A stretch of DNA of 64,000 nt from IMG/VR virus record IMGVR_UViG_3300017917_004222, positions 83,840 through 147,839 of that record, one strand, 5' to 3'. The DNA comes from a virus. Under the pieces are notes generated by a model. The model saw only the letters and a list, made by a program, of their open reading frames with translations. It was not told the DNA's origin and searched no databases. The position numbers and the translations under genes are program-made. Below, piece after piece: positions 55,187-62,496 of the stretch (position 1 is its first letter; the number at the start of each line of letters is the position of its first letter).

Positions 55187-55216
55187 CCTGAGCATCACGG
55201 TTGGCTCCGGCTCAGG
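55187..55216 (+). terminator. Stem-loop upstream of main terminator
   Basis: CCTGAGC ... GCTCAGG, a 7-bp stem with a 16-base loop, 22 bases after the previous stop codon. It precedes the stronger UUCG hairpin. Confidence 0.5.
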
Positions 55217-55222
55217 CTTTAC

Positions 55223-55249
55223 AGTAGGCGCTTCGGTGCCTACTTTTTT
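55223..55249 (+). terminator. Strong terminator with UUCG loop
   Basis: AGTAGGCGC-TTCG-GTGCCTACT, a 9-bp stem with one wobble pair and a CUUCGG tetraloop, followed by six T. It closes the + strand early block, in front of the minus-strand HNH gene. Confidence 0.92.
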
Positions 55250-55254
55250 GGCCG

Positions 55255-55878
55255 TTACTTGTCCCGTCTTCTTGCTTCGCTAATCTTCAGTTTGGTTTCG
55301 GGCGACAGTTTCGACCCTAATCTTGCAGCCCTTATTTTTTCGCCAAATCCCTCGGGCTTGGGTTTCCTCATCCGGTGTTTAGTTTCTTCAGACTTTGGTC
55401 TGCCTTTACCTGCCTTGCTGATTTTAAGCTTCTGATCCTCGCTGAGTGGCTTGCCCTTTTTAGCTTCGCTTATTTTTCGCTTTGTCTCTTCACTCATCGG
55501 TCCTCGTTTCTTCCCCAAGTTATACGTATTCCCTCTGAGAAAATCAGACCTTGCAGCAGAAACTAAGCGTCTTACAGTTTCGTATTGCCTTCCTGATATT
55601 TCTCTTTCCTGGTTGCTACTGGAACGCCTAAACGAGTTGAATGCAAAGCACATCTTGTAATAAGATTGCCCTGAAGTCATCTTGGTTAGTAAATAATGAC
55701 AAAGAAAGTGTTCCTTCGCAGTTAACCTGACCAAGTTTTCTTTTGAGTCTGATCCGCCAAGGCTCTTAGGAACAATGTGGTGGTTTTCTGTGTAGGCATC
55801 AGAAACAGTCCGTTGTCTTGCATTTGAGACAATGTTCATGTACCATCTCGTATACTTGTTTTCAATAAACGTTGACAT
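55255..55878 (-). CDS. HNH homing endonuclease with NUMOD3 repeats
   Basis: 207 residues. FIENKYTRWYMNIV, then ENHHIVPKSLGG, ENLVRLTAKEHFLCH and KMTSGQSYYKM. Four NUMOD3-type repeats (MSEETKRKISEAKKGKPL, LSEDQKLKISKAGKGRP, and similar) lie at about 125-205. Closest in layout to the gene at 45276. It lies just after the + strand terminator and before uvsW, pointing away from uvsW. Homing endonucleases beside uvsW and uvsX suggest those genes are common targets. Confidence 0.88.
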   Translation of the reverse strand: MSTFIENKYTRWYMNIVSNARQRTVSDAYTENHHIVPKSLGGSDSKENLVRLTAKEHFLCHYLLTKMTSGQSYYKMCFAFNSFRRSSSNQEREISGRQYETVRRLVSAARSDFLRGNTYNLGKKRGPMSEETKRKISEAKKGKPLSEDQKLKISKAGKGRPKSEETKHRMRKPKPEGFGEKIRAARLGSKLSPETKLKISEARRRDK

Positions 55879-55892
55879 TTGTGTATGCTTTC

Positions 55893-55898
55893 TTTATA
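55893..55898 (-). promoter_or_regulatory. Weak late-type element before HNH gene
   Basis: On the minus strand TATAAAGA (core 55893-55898), 14 bases before the ATG at 55878, preceded by CTAAATAG. Only a partial match. Confidence 0.35.
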
Positions 55899-55928
55899 CT
55901 ATTTAGTCAAGTTAGAAAAAAGTAACCT

Positions 55929-57398
55929 ATGAAAACCTGCACCATTGTTATCAAAGACGAAGTTAATATTCGACTTATTGGGCTTGATTTGGATGTGCGC
56001 AAGACCCTAGTCAACACATTCAAATACGAGAATCCCGCAGCAAGATACATTCCATCAGTTCGTCTGGGACGTTGGGACGGCAAAGTGGCGTATGCACAGT
56101 TGGGCGGCAGCACCTACACCAACCTGTTGCCTGAAATCTTGCCCATACTGGAACGCTACAACTATGACGTGGAAGTGGATGATCAGCGTGACTACTCCAC
56201 CACATTTGAGTTCCAAGAGGTAACTGAACAGAGCTGGGCACATCGTTGTTGGCCCGATGGACACCCTGCAGCAGGGCAACCCATACAGTTGCGTGACTAC
56301 CAGGTGGAGATCGTCAACAATTTCTTGGCCAACCCGCAGTGTGTGCAAGAAGTGGCCACAGGTGCAGGCAAGACCATCATGACAGCCACACTCAGTGCCG
56401 CTGTGCAACAGCACGGGCGAAGCATTGTGATTGTGCCCAACAAGGATCTGGTGCGCCAAACCGAGCGAGATTATCGCAACGTAGGACTAGACGTTGGTGT
56501 GTATTTTGGCGATCGCAAAGAGCATGGCCACCAACACACCATCTGCACCTGGCAGAGTCTCAACGTGCTGCTCAAGAACACCCAGAGCGGCAGTGCCGAA
56601 ATTACCATTCAAGACTTCATTGAGGGTGTGGTCTGTGTCATGGTGGACGAAGTGCACATGGCCAAGGCCGATGCACTCAAGACCCTGTTGACCGGAGTCA
56701 TGAGCCGCATTCCCATTCGCTGGGGCTTGACTGGCACAGTGCCCAAGGAAAAGTTTGAAAGCCAAGCACTGCTGGTCAGTCTGGGACCTGTGGTGGGGCG
56801 ACTCAGTGCCAATGAACTGCAACAGCAAGGTGTGTTGGCTCAGTGCCATGTGAACATTGTGCAACTGCAGGATCATGTTGAGTTTCCGGACTATCAGAAA
56901 GAGCTCAAGTATCTCTTGGAAGAGCGTGGCCGCTTGGACACCATGGCCCAGCTGATTCAGCAGGTGAACGAGACTGGTAACACCCTGGTGCTGGTGGATC
57001 GTGTGAGTGCCGGACATGCGCTGTTGGAACGCTTGGGGGACCGTGCTGTGTTTGTGTCAGGAGCAACCAAAGGCACCAAGCGTCAAGAAGAATACGATCA
57101 AGTGGCCGAGTCTGACGACAAGATCATCATAGCCACATATGGTGTGGCCGCTGTGGGTATCAACATTCCCAGGATCTTTAACCTGGTGCTGATTGAACCT
57201 GGCAAGAGCTTTGTGCGTGTGATTCAAAGCATCGGGCGTGGCATTCGCAAGGCCGAAGACAAGGACCATGTGGAAATCTGGGACGTGACCAGCACCTGCA
57301 AGTTTGCCAAGCGCCACTTGACCAAGCGCAAGGCCTACTATCGCGAAGCCAACTACCCATTCAGTCAGGAAAAACTCGACTGGATGAAGGTGGCTTGA
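55929..57398 (+). CDS. uvsW: RNA-DNA and DNA helicase UvsW
   Basis: 489 residues. Small N-terminal domain to about 105 (IPSVRLGRWDGKVAY). SF2 motifs: RDYQVEIV near 122, motif I ATGAGKT (143-149), Ia VPNKDLVRQTERDY, motif II DEVH (240-243), motif III LTGT (267-270), IV LVLVDRVSAG, V ATYGVAAVGIN, motif VI QSIGRGIRK (433-441). UvsW resolves R-loops and branched DNA and shifts replication to the recombination-dependent mode. Isolated from uvsX by the glycan block. Confidence 0.93.
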   Translation: MKTCTIVIKDEVNIRLIGLDLDVRKTLVNTFKYENPAARYIPSVRLGRWDGKVAYAQLGGSTYTNLLPEILPILERYNYDVEVDDQRDYSTTFEFQEVTEQSWAHRCWPDGHPAAGQPIQLRDYQVEIVNNFLANPQCVQEVATGAGKTIMTATLSAAVQQHGRSIVIVPNKDLVRQTERDYRNVGLDVGVYFGDRKEHGHQHTICTWQSLNVLLKNTQSGSAEITIQDFIEGVVCVMVDEVHMAKADALKTLLTGVMSRIPIRWGLTGTVPKEKFESQALLVSLGPVVGRLSANELQQQGVLAQCHVNIVQLQDHVEFPDYQKELKYLLEERGRLDTMAQLIQQVNETGNTLVLVDRVSAGHALLERLGDRAVFVSGATKGTKRQEEYDQVAESDDKIIIATYGVAAVGINIPRIFNLVLIEPGKSFVRVIQSIGRGIRKAEDKDHVEIWDVTSTCKFAKRHLTKRKAYYREANYPFSQEKLDWMKVA

Positions 57399-57400
57399 TA

Positions 57401-57429
57401 TTGACTTTTGTAACGCAATCAAGTAACAT
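57401..57429 (+). promoter_or_regulatory. Weak sigma70-type promoter, leaderless geometry
   Basis: TTGACT (57401-57406), 17-base spacer, TAACAT (57424-57429), then six bases and ATG 57436. The -10 has two mismatches, but no ribosome site precedes the ATG, so this resembles the other leaderless-style promoters. Confidence 0.45.
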
Positions 57430-57435
57430 AGTCAC

Positions 57436-57939
57436 ATGAGAATACTCAACCTTGACCATAACCAATTTTACGACCTTGACCACCTGCCAGACGAAATCGA
57501 CGACATGCGGTTTGCTATTCTGGACAACAGTGACCCCAAAGAGCCCGACTATCACTTTATTCCCTTGATCTTTCTTGAAAGCTTCACAGCACCTGCCCTG
57601 GTTCTCAAGATAGGCGATAACACCATCAAAATGCCTGTGGACTGGCAGGTGCTGATTGGTGAACCCGAAGTGGGTGACTTGGAAATGCTGCCGCTCACAT
57701 CCATCAATGATCGCGGCTTCAAGGTGTTTGAATTCAATCCCATCAGCAGCTACCGGCCCAGCTTTTTGCCCATTGAGATAGTGGATGTGTATCACGAAGT
57801 CACATGGTACGCACCCAAACTCAAGAACGGGCAGATGTTGGCGGTGCCCATCAACAACGATCCCCAACCGGCCTGTGTGTACTTTGTCAAAGACATCAGC
57901 CGCAACTGCGAGATCGTGGACTACAACCAAGCATGGTGA
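57436..57939 (+). CDS. Conserved phage protein, 167 residues
   Basis: The phrases ALVLKIGDNTIKMPVDWQVLI and GEPEVGDLEMLPLTSINDRGF belong to a family I know from T4-like aquatic phages, always near replication and late-expression genes and never functionally assigned. The core looks like a compact beta sheet. C terminus VYFVKDISRNCEIVDYNQAW. Followed three bases later by a small gene. Confidence 0.6.
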   Translation: MRILNLDHNQFYDLDHLPDEIDDMRFAILDNSDPKEPDYHFIPLIFLESFTAPALVLKIGDNTIKMPVDWQVLIGEPEVGDLEMLPLTSINDRGFKVFEFNPISSYRPSFLPIEIVDVYHEVTWYAPKLKNGQMLAVPINNDPQPACVYFVKDISRNCEIVDYNQAW

Positions 57940-57942
57940 CCC

Positions 57943-58092
57943 ATGGCACACTACACTGAACCCCAGATGTTTGAACAGCTGGACCGCATGGTCCGCATCT
58001 ACTTGGAAAGCTGGCCCAACGATCGCGAGCAATTGGAACGCTTCTTGCGCTGGGCCCACAGTCAATACGGATACGAGTATGGGAAGTCTTAA
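57943..58092 (+). CDS. 49-residue small protein
   Basis: ATG at 57943. Sequence MAHYTEPQMFEQLDRM, then VRIYLESWPNDREQLERFL and WAHSQYGYEYGKS. Helical, amphipathic. It overlaps the next gene by 14 bases. Conserved context with a known family upstream makes it likely real. Function unknown. Confidence 0.5.
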   Translation: MAHYTEPQMFEQLDRMVRIYLESWPNDREQLERFLRWAHSQYGYEYGKS

Positions 58093-58327
58093 GCCTGGCG
58101 CTACCCTGATCTACGAGCATTCAGGCGGCATAACCTATGCTCGTGAGTTCGGGCAGACTCAGAGACGAGTGGTTGTCATTGACATCGACTCTGCCCAGCG
58201 CGGCTCACAGGCCCAGGAAATTGCCGAGTGGTTGGACGTGCTCGCAGCAGCAAAGGCCAATCCTGCATTGCAAGATGCTGTGGATCGTGTTAAAGTGCTG
58301 TACAACCTGAGCAAAACACATGAGTGA
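58079..58327 (+). CDS. 82-residue hypothetical protein
   Basis: ATG at 58079 inside the 3' end of the previous gene. MGSLKPGATLIYEHSGGITYA is a typical start for small conserved phage proteins; the rest is helical (AQEIAEWLDVLAAAKANPAL, DRVKVLYNLSKTHE). It overlaps the next gene by 8 bases. Function unknown; expression depends on coupling. Confidence 0.5.
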   Translation: MGSLKPGATLIYEHSGGITYAREFGQTQRRVVVIDIDSAQRGSQAQEIAEWLDVLAAAKANPALQDAVDRVKVLYNLSKTHE

Positions 58328-58763
58328 CAAACTTTCAATCGCCAACGAAATGCGGCAACTGGATAGCAAGAACCGCGACTTTTACGACGAACTCACGCCC
58401 GAGGAACGCAAGAAGTTCAGCACATTCCTCATGCTGCGCTGGGGCTCGGCAGTGGAAGGCAGTCGTGAACTGCAGGAATACTATGTGCAGAGCTGCAACC
58501 ACTATCTCAACCGGCATTTCTTTGCCATGAGCCGTCATCCCAAACTGCAGTGGCTGATGGCCACTGCAGTGAGTCCGGGCATGGGCACCATGCGGCACAA
58601 CTGGATTGCACCCAAGAAGAAAGAATCTGGTGCCAGCGCCCGTCGTCGCGCCCTGCAAGAAATCTTCCCGCACTACAAGGACGACGAGATAGATGTCATG
58701 ATGTCCTTGACCACTCAGAAAGAAATTGACCAATACCTCAAGCAAGCCGGACAGGAAAAATGA
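58320..58763 (+). CDS. Conserved replication-region protein, possibly clamp-loader small subunit-like
   Basis: 147 residues. The phrases EERKKFSTFLMLRWGSAVEG, YVQSCNHYLNRHFF and LQWLMATAVSPGMG are shared with a widespread aquatic T4-phage family near replication genes. Weak resemblance to gp62-type clamp-loader A subunits (FLxxRW pattern) but no firm match. It lies between uvsW and a zinc-finger protein. If right, it would work with gp44 and gp45 outside the window. Confidence 0.4.
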   Translation: MSDKLSIANEMRQLDSKNRDFYDELTPEERKKFSTFLMLRWGSAVEGSRELQEYYVQSCNHYLNRHFFAMSRHPKLQWLMATAVSPGMGTMRHNWIAPKKKESGASARRRALQEIFPHYKDDEIDVMMSLTTQKEIDQYLKQAGQEK

Positions 58764-59434
58764 GCTTTCAGTGTGAGTTTTGTTCCAAGACCTTTGCCAA
58801 AGAAAGCACAGTGGTCAGCCACATGTGCGAAGCCAAACGCAGACGCATGGAGCAACACGAGCGAGGTGTGCAACTGGGTCTCAACGCATATTTGCAGTTC
58901 TATCGCACCATGAATCGTTCGGGACGTGCCCGAACCTTTGATGACTTTGCTGCATCGCCCTACTACAAGGCCTTTGTGAAGTTTGGTAGATACTGTGTGG
59001 ACATACGTGCTGTCAACCCCGCACGGTTCATTGACTGGCTGTTGAAGAATCAAAAGCGTATCGACAACTGGTGCAGCGATCGCATGTATTCGGACTACCT
59101 AGTGGATCTTTTGCAGAGCGAGGCAGTGAGCGATGCCCTGATTCGCAGCATTGAGTCCAGTGTGGAATGGGGCGAGCGCAACGGCTACCCGCCGCATGAT
59201 TGGTTGAGATACGGCAACCGCAGCGCTCTTTGCCACTCCGTTGTGACTGGCAAACTCAGTCCCTGGGCAGTGTATTGCTCGGAGTCAGGACAAGCGCTGC
59301 TCAACGACTTGGACAGCCAACAGCTGACCATGATATGGCCCTACATTGACTCAGATCGCTGGCAAAAAATTCTGGCTGACTCCCAAGGCGATCGAGCATA
59401 CGCAACAGAAATTTTGAAACAAGCAGGATGGTAA
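58760..59434 (+). CDS. Conserved protein with N-terminal C2H2-like finger
   Basis: 224 residues. The start FQCEFCSKTFAKESTVVSHMCE is a zinc finger (Cys-x2-Cys ... His-x1-Cys). The rest is widely conserved in aquatic T4-like phages: NAYLQFYRTMNRSGRARTF, DDFAASPYYKAFVKFGRYC, WSDRMYSDYLVDLL-like and LSPWAVYCSESGQ, LTMIWPYIDSDRWQK. No enzymatic motif. Overlaps the previous gene by ATGA. Function unknown; DNA binding is plausible from the finger. Confidence 0.65.
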   Translation: MSFQCEFCSKTFAKESTVVSHMCEAKRRRMEQHERGVQLGLNAYLQFYRTMNRSGRARTFDDFAASPYYKAFVKFGRYCVDIRAVNPARFIDWLLKNQKRIDNWCSDRMYSDYLVDLLQSEAVSDALIRSIESSVEWGERNGYPPHDWLRYGNRSALCHSVVTGKLSPWAVYCSESGQALLNDLDSQQLTMIWPYIDSDRWQKILADSQGDRAYATEILKQAGW

Positions 59435-59435
59435 C

Positions 59436-59789
59436 ATGGTAAACAACATCACAGGAGGCCCAGGCATACATGTGTCGGGCAATGGCTATTCCATGCCCTA
59501 CATCAACATGGGCGCACCAGACGCTGGACGAGTGCGATACAACGGTGCTTCGTTTGAGGTCTATGATGGCAATGGATGGCGACAATTGACAACAACATTT
59601 CCGCAGATCGGCTTGGATAGCGAAGTACAGTCGGTAATTCAGTGGGTTCGGAATCAAATGGCCCGTGATCAACAGCGTCAGGCGCTGGCCCGAACCAGTC
59701 CTGCAGTGGCCGATGCCTTGGCTGCACTGGAACAAGCTGAACAACAGCTTGACATTGTGATGGCCTTGGTACAGAAGAACACACCATGA
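59436..59789 (+). CDS. Small virion-like protein
   Basis: 117 residues. ITGGPGIHVSGNGYSMPYINM and VRYNGASFEVYDGNGWRQL match a common phage virion module; helices then follow (SVIQWVRNQMARDQQRQAL, AALEQAEQQLDIVMALV). Could be a small tail or fibre component. It follows the zinc-finger gene by one base and overlaps the next by ATGA. Confidence 0.55.
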   Translation: MVNNITGGPGIHVSGNGYSMPYINMGAPDAGRVRYNGASFEVYDGNGWRQLTTTFPQIGLDSEVQSVIQWVRNQMARDQQRQALARTSPAVADALAALEQAEQQLDIVMALVQKNTP

Positions 59790-60373
59790 GCGCAGATATT
59801 GACATTGACGTGCCCGACCGGGATGCTGTGCTGAAGTTGATTCAGCACACTCCGGCGCGCATTGTGGTAGATGGGCAGCCGCGCCGTCACAACTCGGGCA
59901 TCTATGTGACTGAAATTCCCCGGGATCCTGTGCATGGCTGTGCTGCCTTGGACTACAAGACAGCAGAACAGCGTGGCTATTTCAAGATTGACTTGTTGAA
60001 CATGAGTGTGTACAGCTTGATCCGCGATCCTGCACACTATGAGCAACTGCTGGCAACAGAGCCTCCCTGGGATCGATTGTGGACTGATCCCGTCTGGACT
60101 GGTCAACTGGTTCACGTGGGCAATTATGCGGATCTACTGCAAAGCATGCGACCAGATTCCATACCCAGAATGGCAGCGTTTATATCAGTGATTCGTCCGG
60201 GCAAAGCACACCTACAACGACGCCCGTGGAACGAAGTGTTTGCTAGTGTATGGGATGGGGACGACAGCCGAGGCTATACCTTCAAGAAGGCGCATGCGAT
60301 TTCTTATGCAGCCCTTGTGGCTCTGCACATGAATCTCCTGAACTCAGTTGATTCGTCGCACCAGCGTGATTGA
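59786..60373 (+). CDS. Miniature DnaE (C-family polymerase)-like protein
   Basis: 195 residues. Three segments follow bacterial DNA polymerase III alpha in order: DIDIDVPDRDAVLKLI near residue 4 (like the palm's catalytic DIDIDF), GYFKIDLLNMSVYSLI near 65 (like LLKFDFLGLKTLTVI), RPDSIPRMAAFISVIRPGKA near 118 (like the KPDxFEDIIAxxALYRPG block), and FKKAHAISYAALVALHMNLL near 170 (like FNKSHAxAYxxxxxxxAYLK of the fingers). The normal enzyme is about 1100 residues, so most domains are gone. It may be an inactive regulator or binding decoy. Overlaps a convergent gene by 30 bases. Confidence 0.6.
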   Translation: MSADIDIDVPDRDAVLKLIQHTPARIVVDGQPRRHNSGIYVTEIPRDPVHGCAALDYKTAEQRGYFKIDLLNMSVYSLIRDPAHYEQLLATEPPWDRLWTDPVWTGQLVHVGNYADLLQSMRPDSIPRMAAFISVIRPGKAHLQRRPWNEVFASVWDGDDSRGYTFKKAHAISYAALVALHMNLLNSVDSSHQRD

Positions 60374-60721
60374 TTTTCGTTTGGATTTTTTGCGGGATAT
60401 GTCCAACAAACTGCACACTGGTCCGTGGACAATTTCAAGGTCTTTGTTGTTGAACGTGCGCAGTGTGTGACGAAATTGATCCCATTCACCGCGTAGAAAA
60501 ATGTTTATGGGCAGGCTGCGATTGCTTTCCCACCACCATACCGAAGCCAGCTGCAAAAATTCAGCTTTTTGTTCAGCCGTAACTAGCACACCAATGTCAT
60601 ACATGGTGGTCACGTAGTCGTCTCGATTCTGTATAATGCCCACGTACTCTTCGTTGGCATACACACAGAGAGTTATGAACGGATACTTTTCAGCTAGTTT
60701 TGTTATAATGTCAGGGCCCAT
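60344..60721 (-). CDS. 125-residue conserved phage protein, minus strand
   Basis: Phrases FITLCVYANEEYVGIIQNRDD, VWWWESNRSLPINIFLRG and FNNKDLEIVHGPVCSLLDI are shared by a family seen in aquatic T4-like phages. Basic C terminus (KKSKRKSITLVRRIN). No function known. Its ATG lies back to back with the late promoter for the gene at 60743; its tail overlaps the DnaE-like gene by 30 bases. Confidence 0.6.
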   Translation of the reverse strand: MGPDIITKLAEKYPFITLCVYANEEYVGIIQNRDDYVTTMYDIGVLVTAEQKAEFLQLASVWWWESNRSLPINIFLRGEWDQFRHTLRTFNNKDLEIVHGPVCSLLDISRKKSKRKSITLVRRIN

Positions 60722-60726
60722 AAATA
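60719..60726 (+). promoter_or_regulatory. T4-type late promoter (CATAAATA)
   Basis: CATAAATA ends 16 bases before the ATG at 60743; TTGAGGA ribosome site between. A TATAAT also lies upstream at about 60704 but without a good -35. Confidence 0.6.
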
Positions 60727-60742
60727 TTGTTTTGAGGATATC

Positions 60743-61816
60743 ATGTATTCCACCACCGTTTACTTATACCAACAGATAGTTCGGGTACTTTTGATTGACA
60801 CCGGCGGTGGGTATTTTACTGCGAGGTACGATCCCGTGTATGCAAAACAACTGACCGTCAACAAGGGCGTAGACAATGTTCTACTGTTTGAGTTCATCAA
60901 CCAAGATCAAAAACCAGTCAATGTGACTGGGTCAACATTTGTGTTTAGAATGGTGAGCCAAGATGGCAACCAGCTGTTGCTAGAGAAGCCCATGGAAATT
61001 CTCAGTGCCAGTCTGGGCCGTGCCAAAGTGGTGCTGGACACTGCTGACACCATAAACTTGGTAGCACAGCCAGCCAGCTACAGCATTCAACGCACCAGCG
61101 GCTCATATGTGCAGGCAGTGTATGTGGATGCCAACAGCCAAGCTCGTGCTGACTGCAATATTGTGGATTCGATACTGCCTGAGTTTGTGCCCAGCTCTCC
61201 GCTGACCATACCCACCATCTACGGCAAGGCCCAGGCCATGCAACCCGGGCCCACCAACTGGCCAGACTGGGCGCAGTATCCGCAACCGCAGAATTCAGTT
61301 CAACGCACCGAGTTCTACAGCAGTGAAATCCCCACCAACGGGCAGAGCCTGACCACCATAAAAATGGACATGGACCACTTTACTGGTACCGTGAAATTTC
61401 AGGCAGCAGAGAACTACCTGTCTGATTGGTTTGATGTAACACCCAGCCAAACATTCTTGAACGAAACCTCCACTCAGTACTTCAACGTGGTGGGCTTCTT
61501 CCCGCTGATTCGTGCAGCATTCAACAATCAATTTGGTTTCGGTGCAACTGCCACCGCACAGGTTTCGCCCGAAGGCGTACTTACTGGCATTGAGATTGGC
61601 AACCCTGGTTCGGGATACATTGCCCCGCCCCGAGTACAAATACTTGGACCTGGTGCAGGTGCTGTGGTAGAAGCGTCGGTGGGGGCCGACGGTGCTGTGG
61701 CGCAGTTCACAGTGATCAACGGCGGATCTGGATACTGGCCCATACAGTATCAGAGCTCGCAACGTGCCACTGTGTTGATTGACAACGGTACCATTACCAA
61801 CCTCCAATATCGTTGA
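60743..61816 (+). CDS. Baseplate or fibre protein, BppU-like N terminus
   Basis: 357 residues. N-terminal 110 residues (LTVNKGVDNVLLFEFINQDQKP, NVTGSTFVFRMVSQ, AKVVLDTADTINL) match the baseplate upper-protein N-terminal module used as attachment handle. The middle (EFYSSEIPTNGQSLTTIKMD, FKFQAAENYLSDW-like FTGTVKFQAAENYL) and C terminus (GVLTGIEIGNPGSGYIAPP, VINGGSGYWPIQYQ) are repeated beta modules. Virion protein in a late unit inside the replication cluster. Confidence 0.65.
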   Translation: MYSTTVYLYQQIVRVLLIDTGGGYFTARYDPVYAKQLTVNKGVDNVLLFEFINQDQKPVNVTGSTFVFRMVSQDGNQLLLEKPMEILSASLGRAKVVLDTADTINLVAQPASYSIQRTSGSYVQAVYVDANSQARADCNIVDSILPEFVPSSPLTIPTIYGKAQAMQPGPTNWPDWAQYPQPQNSVQRTEFYSSEIPTNGQSLTTIKMDMDHFTGTVKFQAAENYLSDWFDVTPSQTFLNETSTQYFNVVGFFPLIRAAFNNQFGFGATATAQVSPEGVLTGIEIGNPGSGYIAPPRVQILGPGAGAVVEASVGADGAVAQFTVINGGSGYWPIQYQSSQRATVLIDNGTITNLQYR

Positions 61817-61848
61817 TTTGTTTTAGCTGTTAAATGATAAGTAGGTGT

Positions 61849-62496
61849 ATGAAGTACATCTACCTTATAACCTCGCCTTCGGGAAAACAATATATTGGAA
61901 AAAGTACAGTGTCGCCAGAAGAAAAATCAACACTGTATCAATCTGCAGCCAAATACCATACGGATATAAAACGTCCAATCTTAGAAGCGATTCGCAAGTA
62001 TGGGTGGGGCAACATGTCTTTCGAGATGATTGAACGAAATGATAGTTGGACATCGGCGGAACTGAATGAACGAGAAAAGTATTGGATAAAGAACTACAAT
62101 ACATTAGAAAATGGGTACAATGTTACGTCAGGTGGCGACGGGCACGATTCAGAATCTGCAAAGTTATTCTGGAAAACCGTTTCAGCAGAGTGGAAAGCCA
62201 GGAGATCCATAAACTGCAGCATAGGTCAAAAAAGAAGATACGAAAAATCAACGGACTCTGAAGTAACAAAAAAACGAAAAAGCGACTCGCACAAAGGATC
62301 TTATAGGGTAACATCGCCTGACGGGAGAGAGTGGATTACCAATCTCGGGCTTAAAGAATTTGCCGAAACACATCAAGACGAGCTAAAAATAACTTACTGG
62401 CAGTTGTTTTCTGCATACAGAAAGTGTTATAGTAACAAACAAATTTCAGTCAGACGAAATAACGAAAATCTTTGGAAAGTAGAACGGCTTGATTGA
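61849..62496 (+). CDS. GIY-YIG homing endonuclease
   Basis: 215 residues from ATG 61849; another in-frame ATG lies at 61834. YIYLITSPSGKQYIGKS is the GIY...YIG core; EAIRKYGWGNMSFEMIE carries the conserved Arg and Glu region; NEREKYWIKNYNTLENGYNV with TSGGDG is the usual end of the nuclease domain. The rest (KSDSHKGSYRVTSP, WITNLGLKEFAETHQ) is DNA-binding. A/T-rich compared with neighbours. Its last 8 bases overlap the primase TTG start, so it sits in an intergenic spot and couples to the primase. Confidence 0.88.
   Translation: MKYIYLITSPSGKQYIGKSTVSPEEKSTLYQSAAKYHTDIKRPILEAIRKYGWGNMSFEMIERNDSWTSAELNEREKYWIKNYNTLENGYNVTSGGDGHDSESAKLFWKTVSAEWKARRSINCSIGQKRRYEKSTDSEVTKKRKSDSHKGSYRVTSPDGREWITNLGLKEFAETHQDELKITYWQLFSAYRKCYSNKQISVRRNNENLWKVERLD

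Noticed and set aside
60700-60712. Sigma70 promoter at the TATAAT near 60704
   Set aside because: No acceptable -35 at 16-18 bases; the adjacent CATAAATA late element is the more likely signal.
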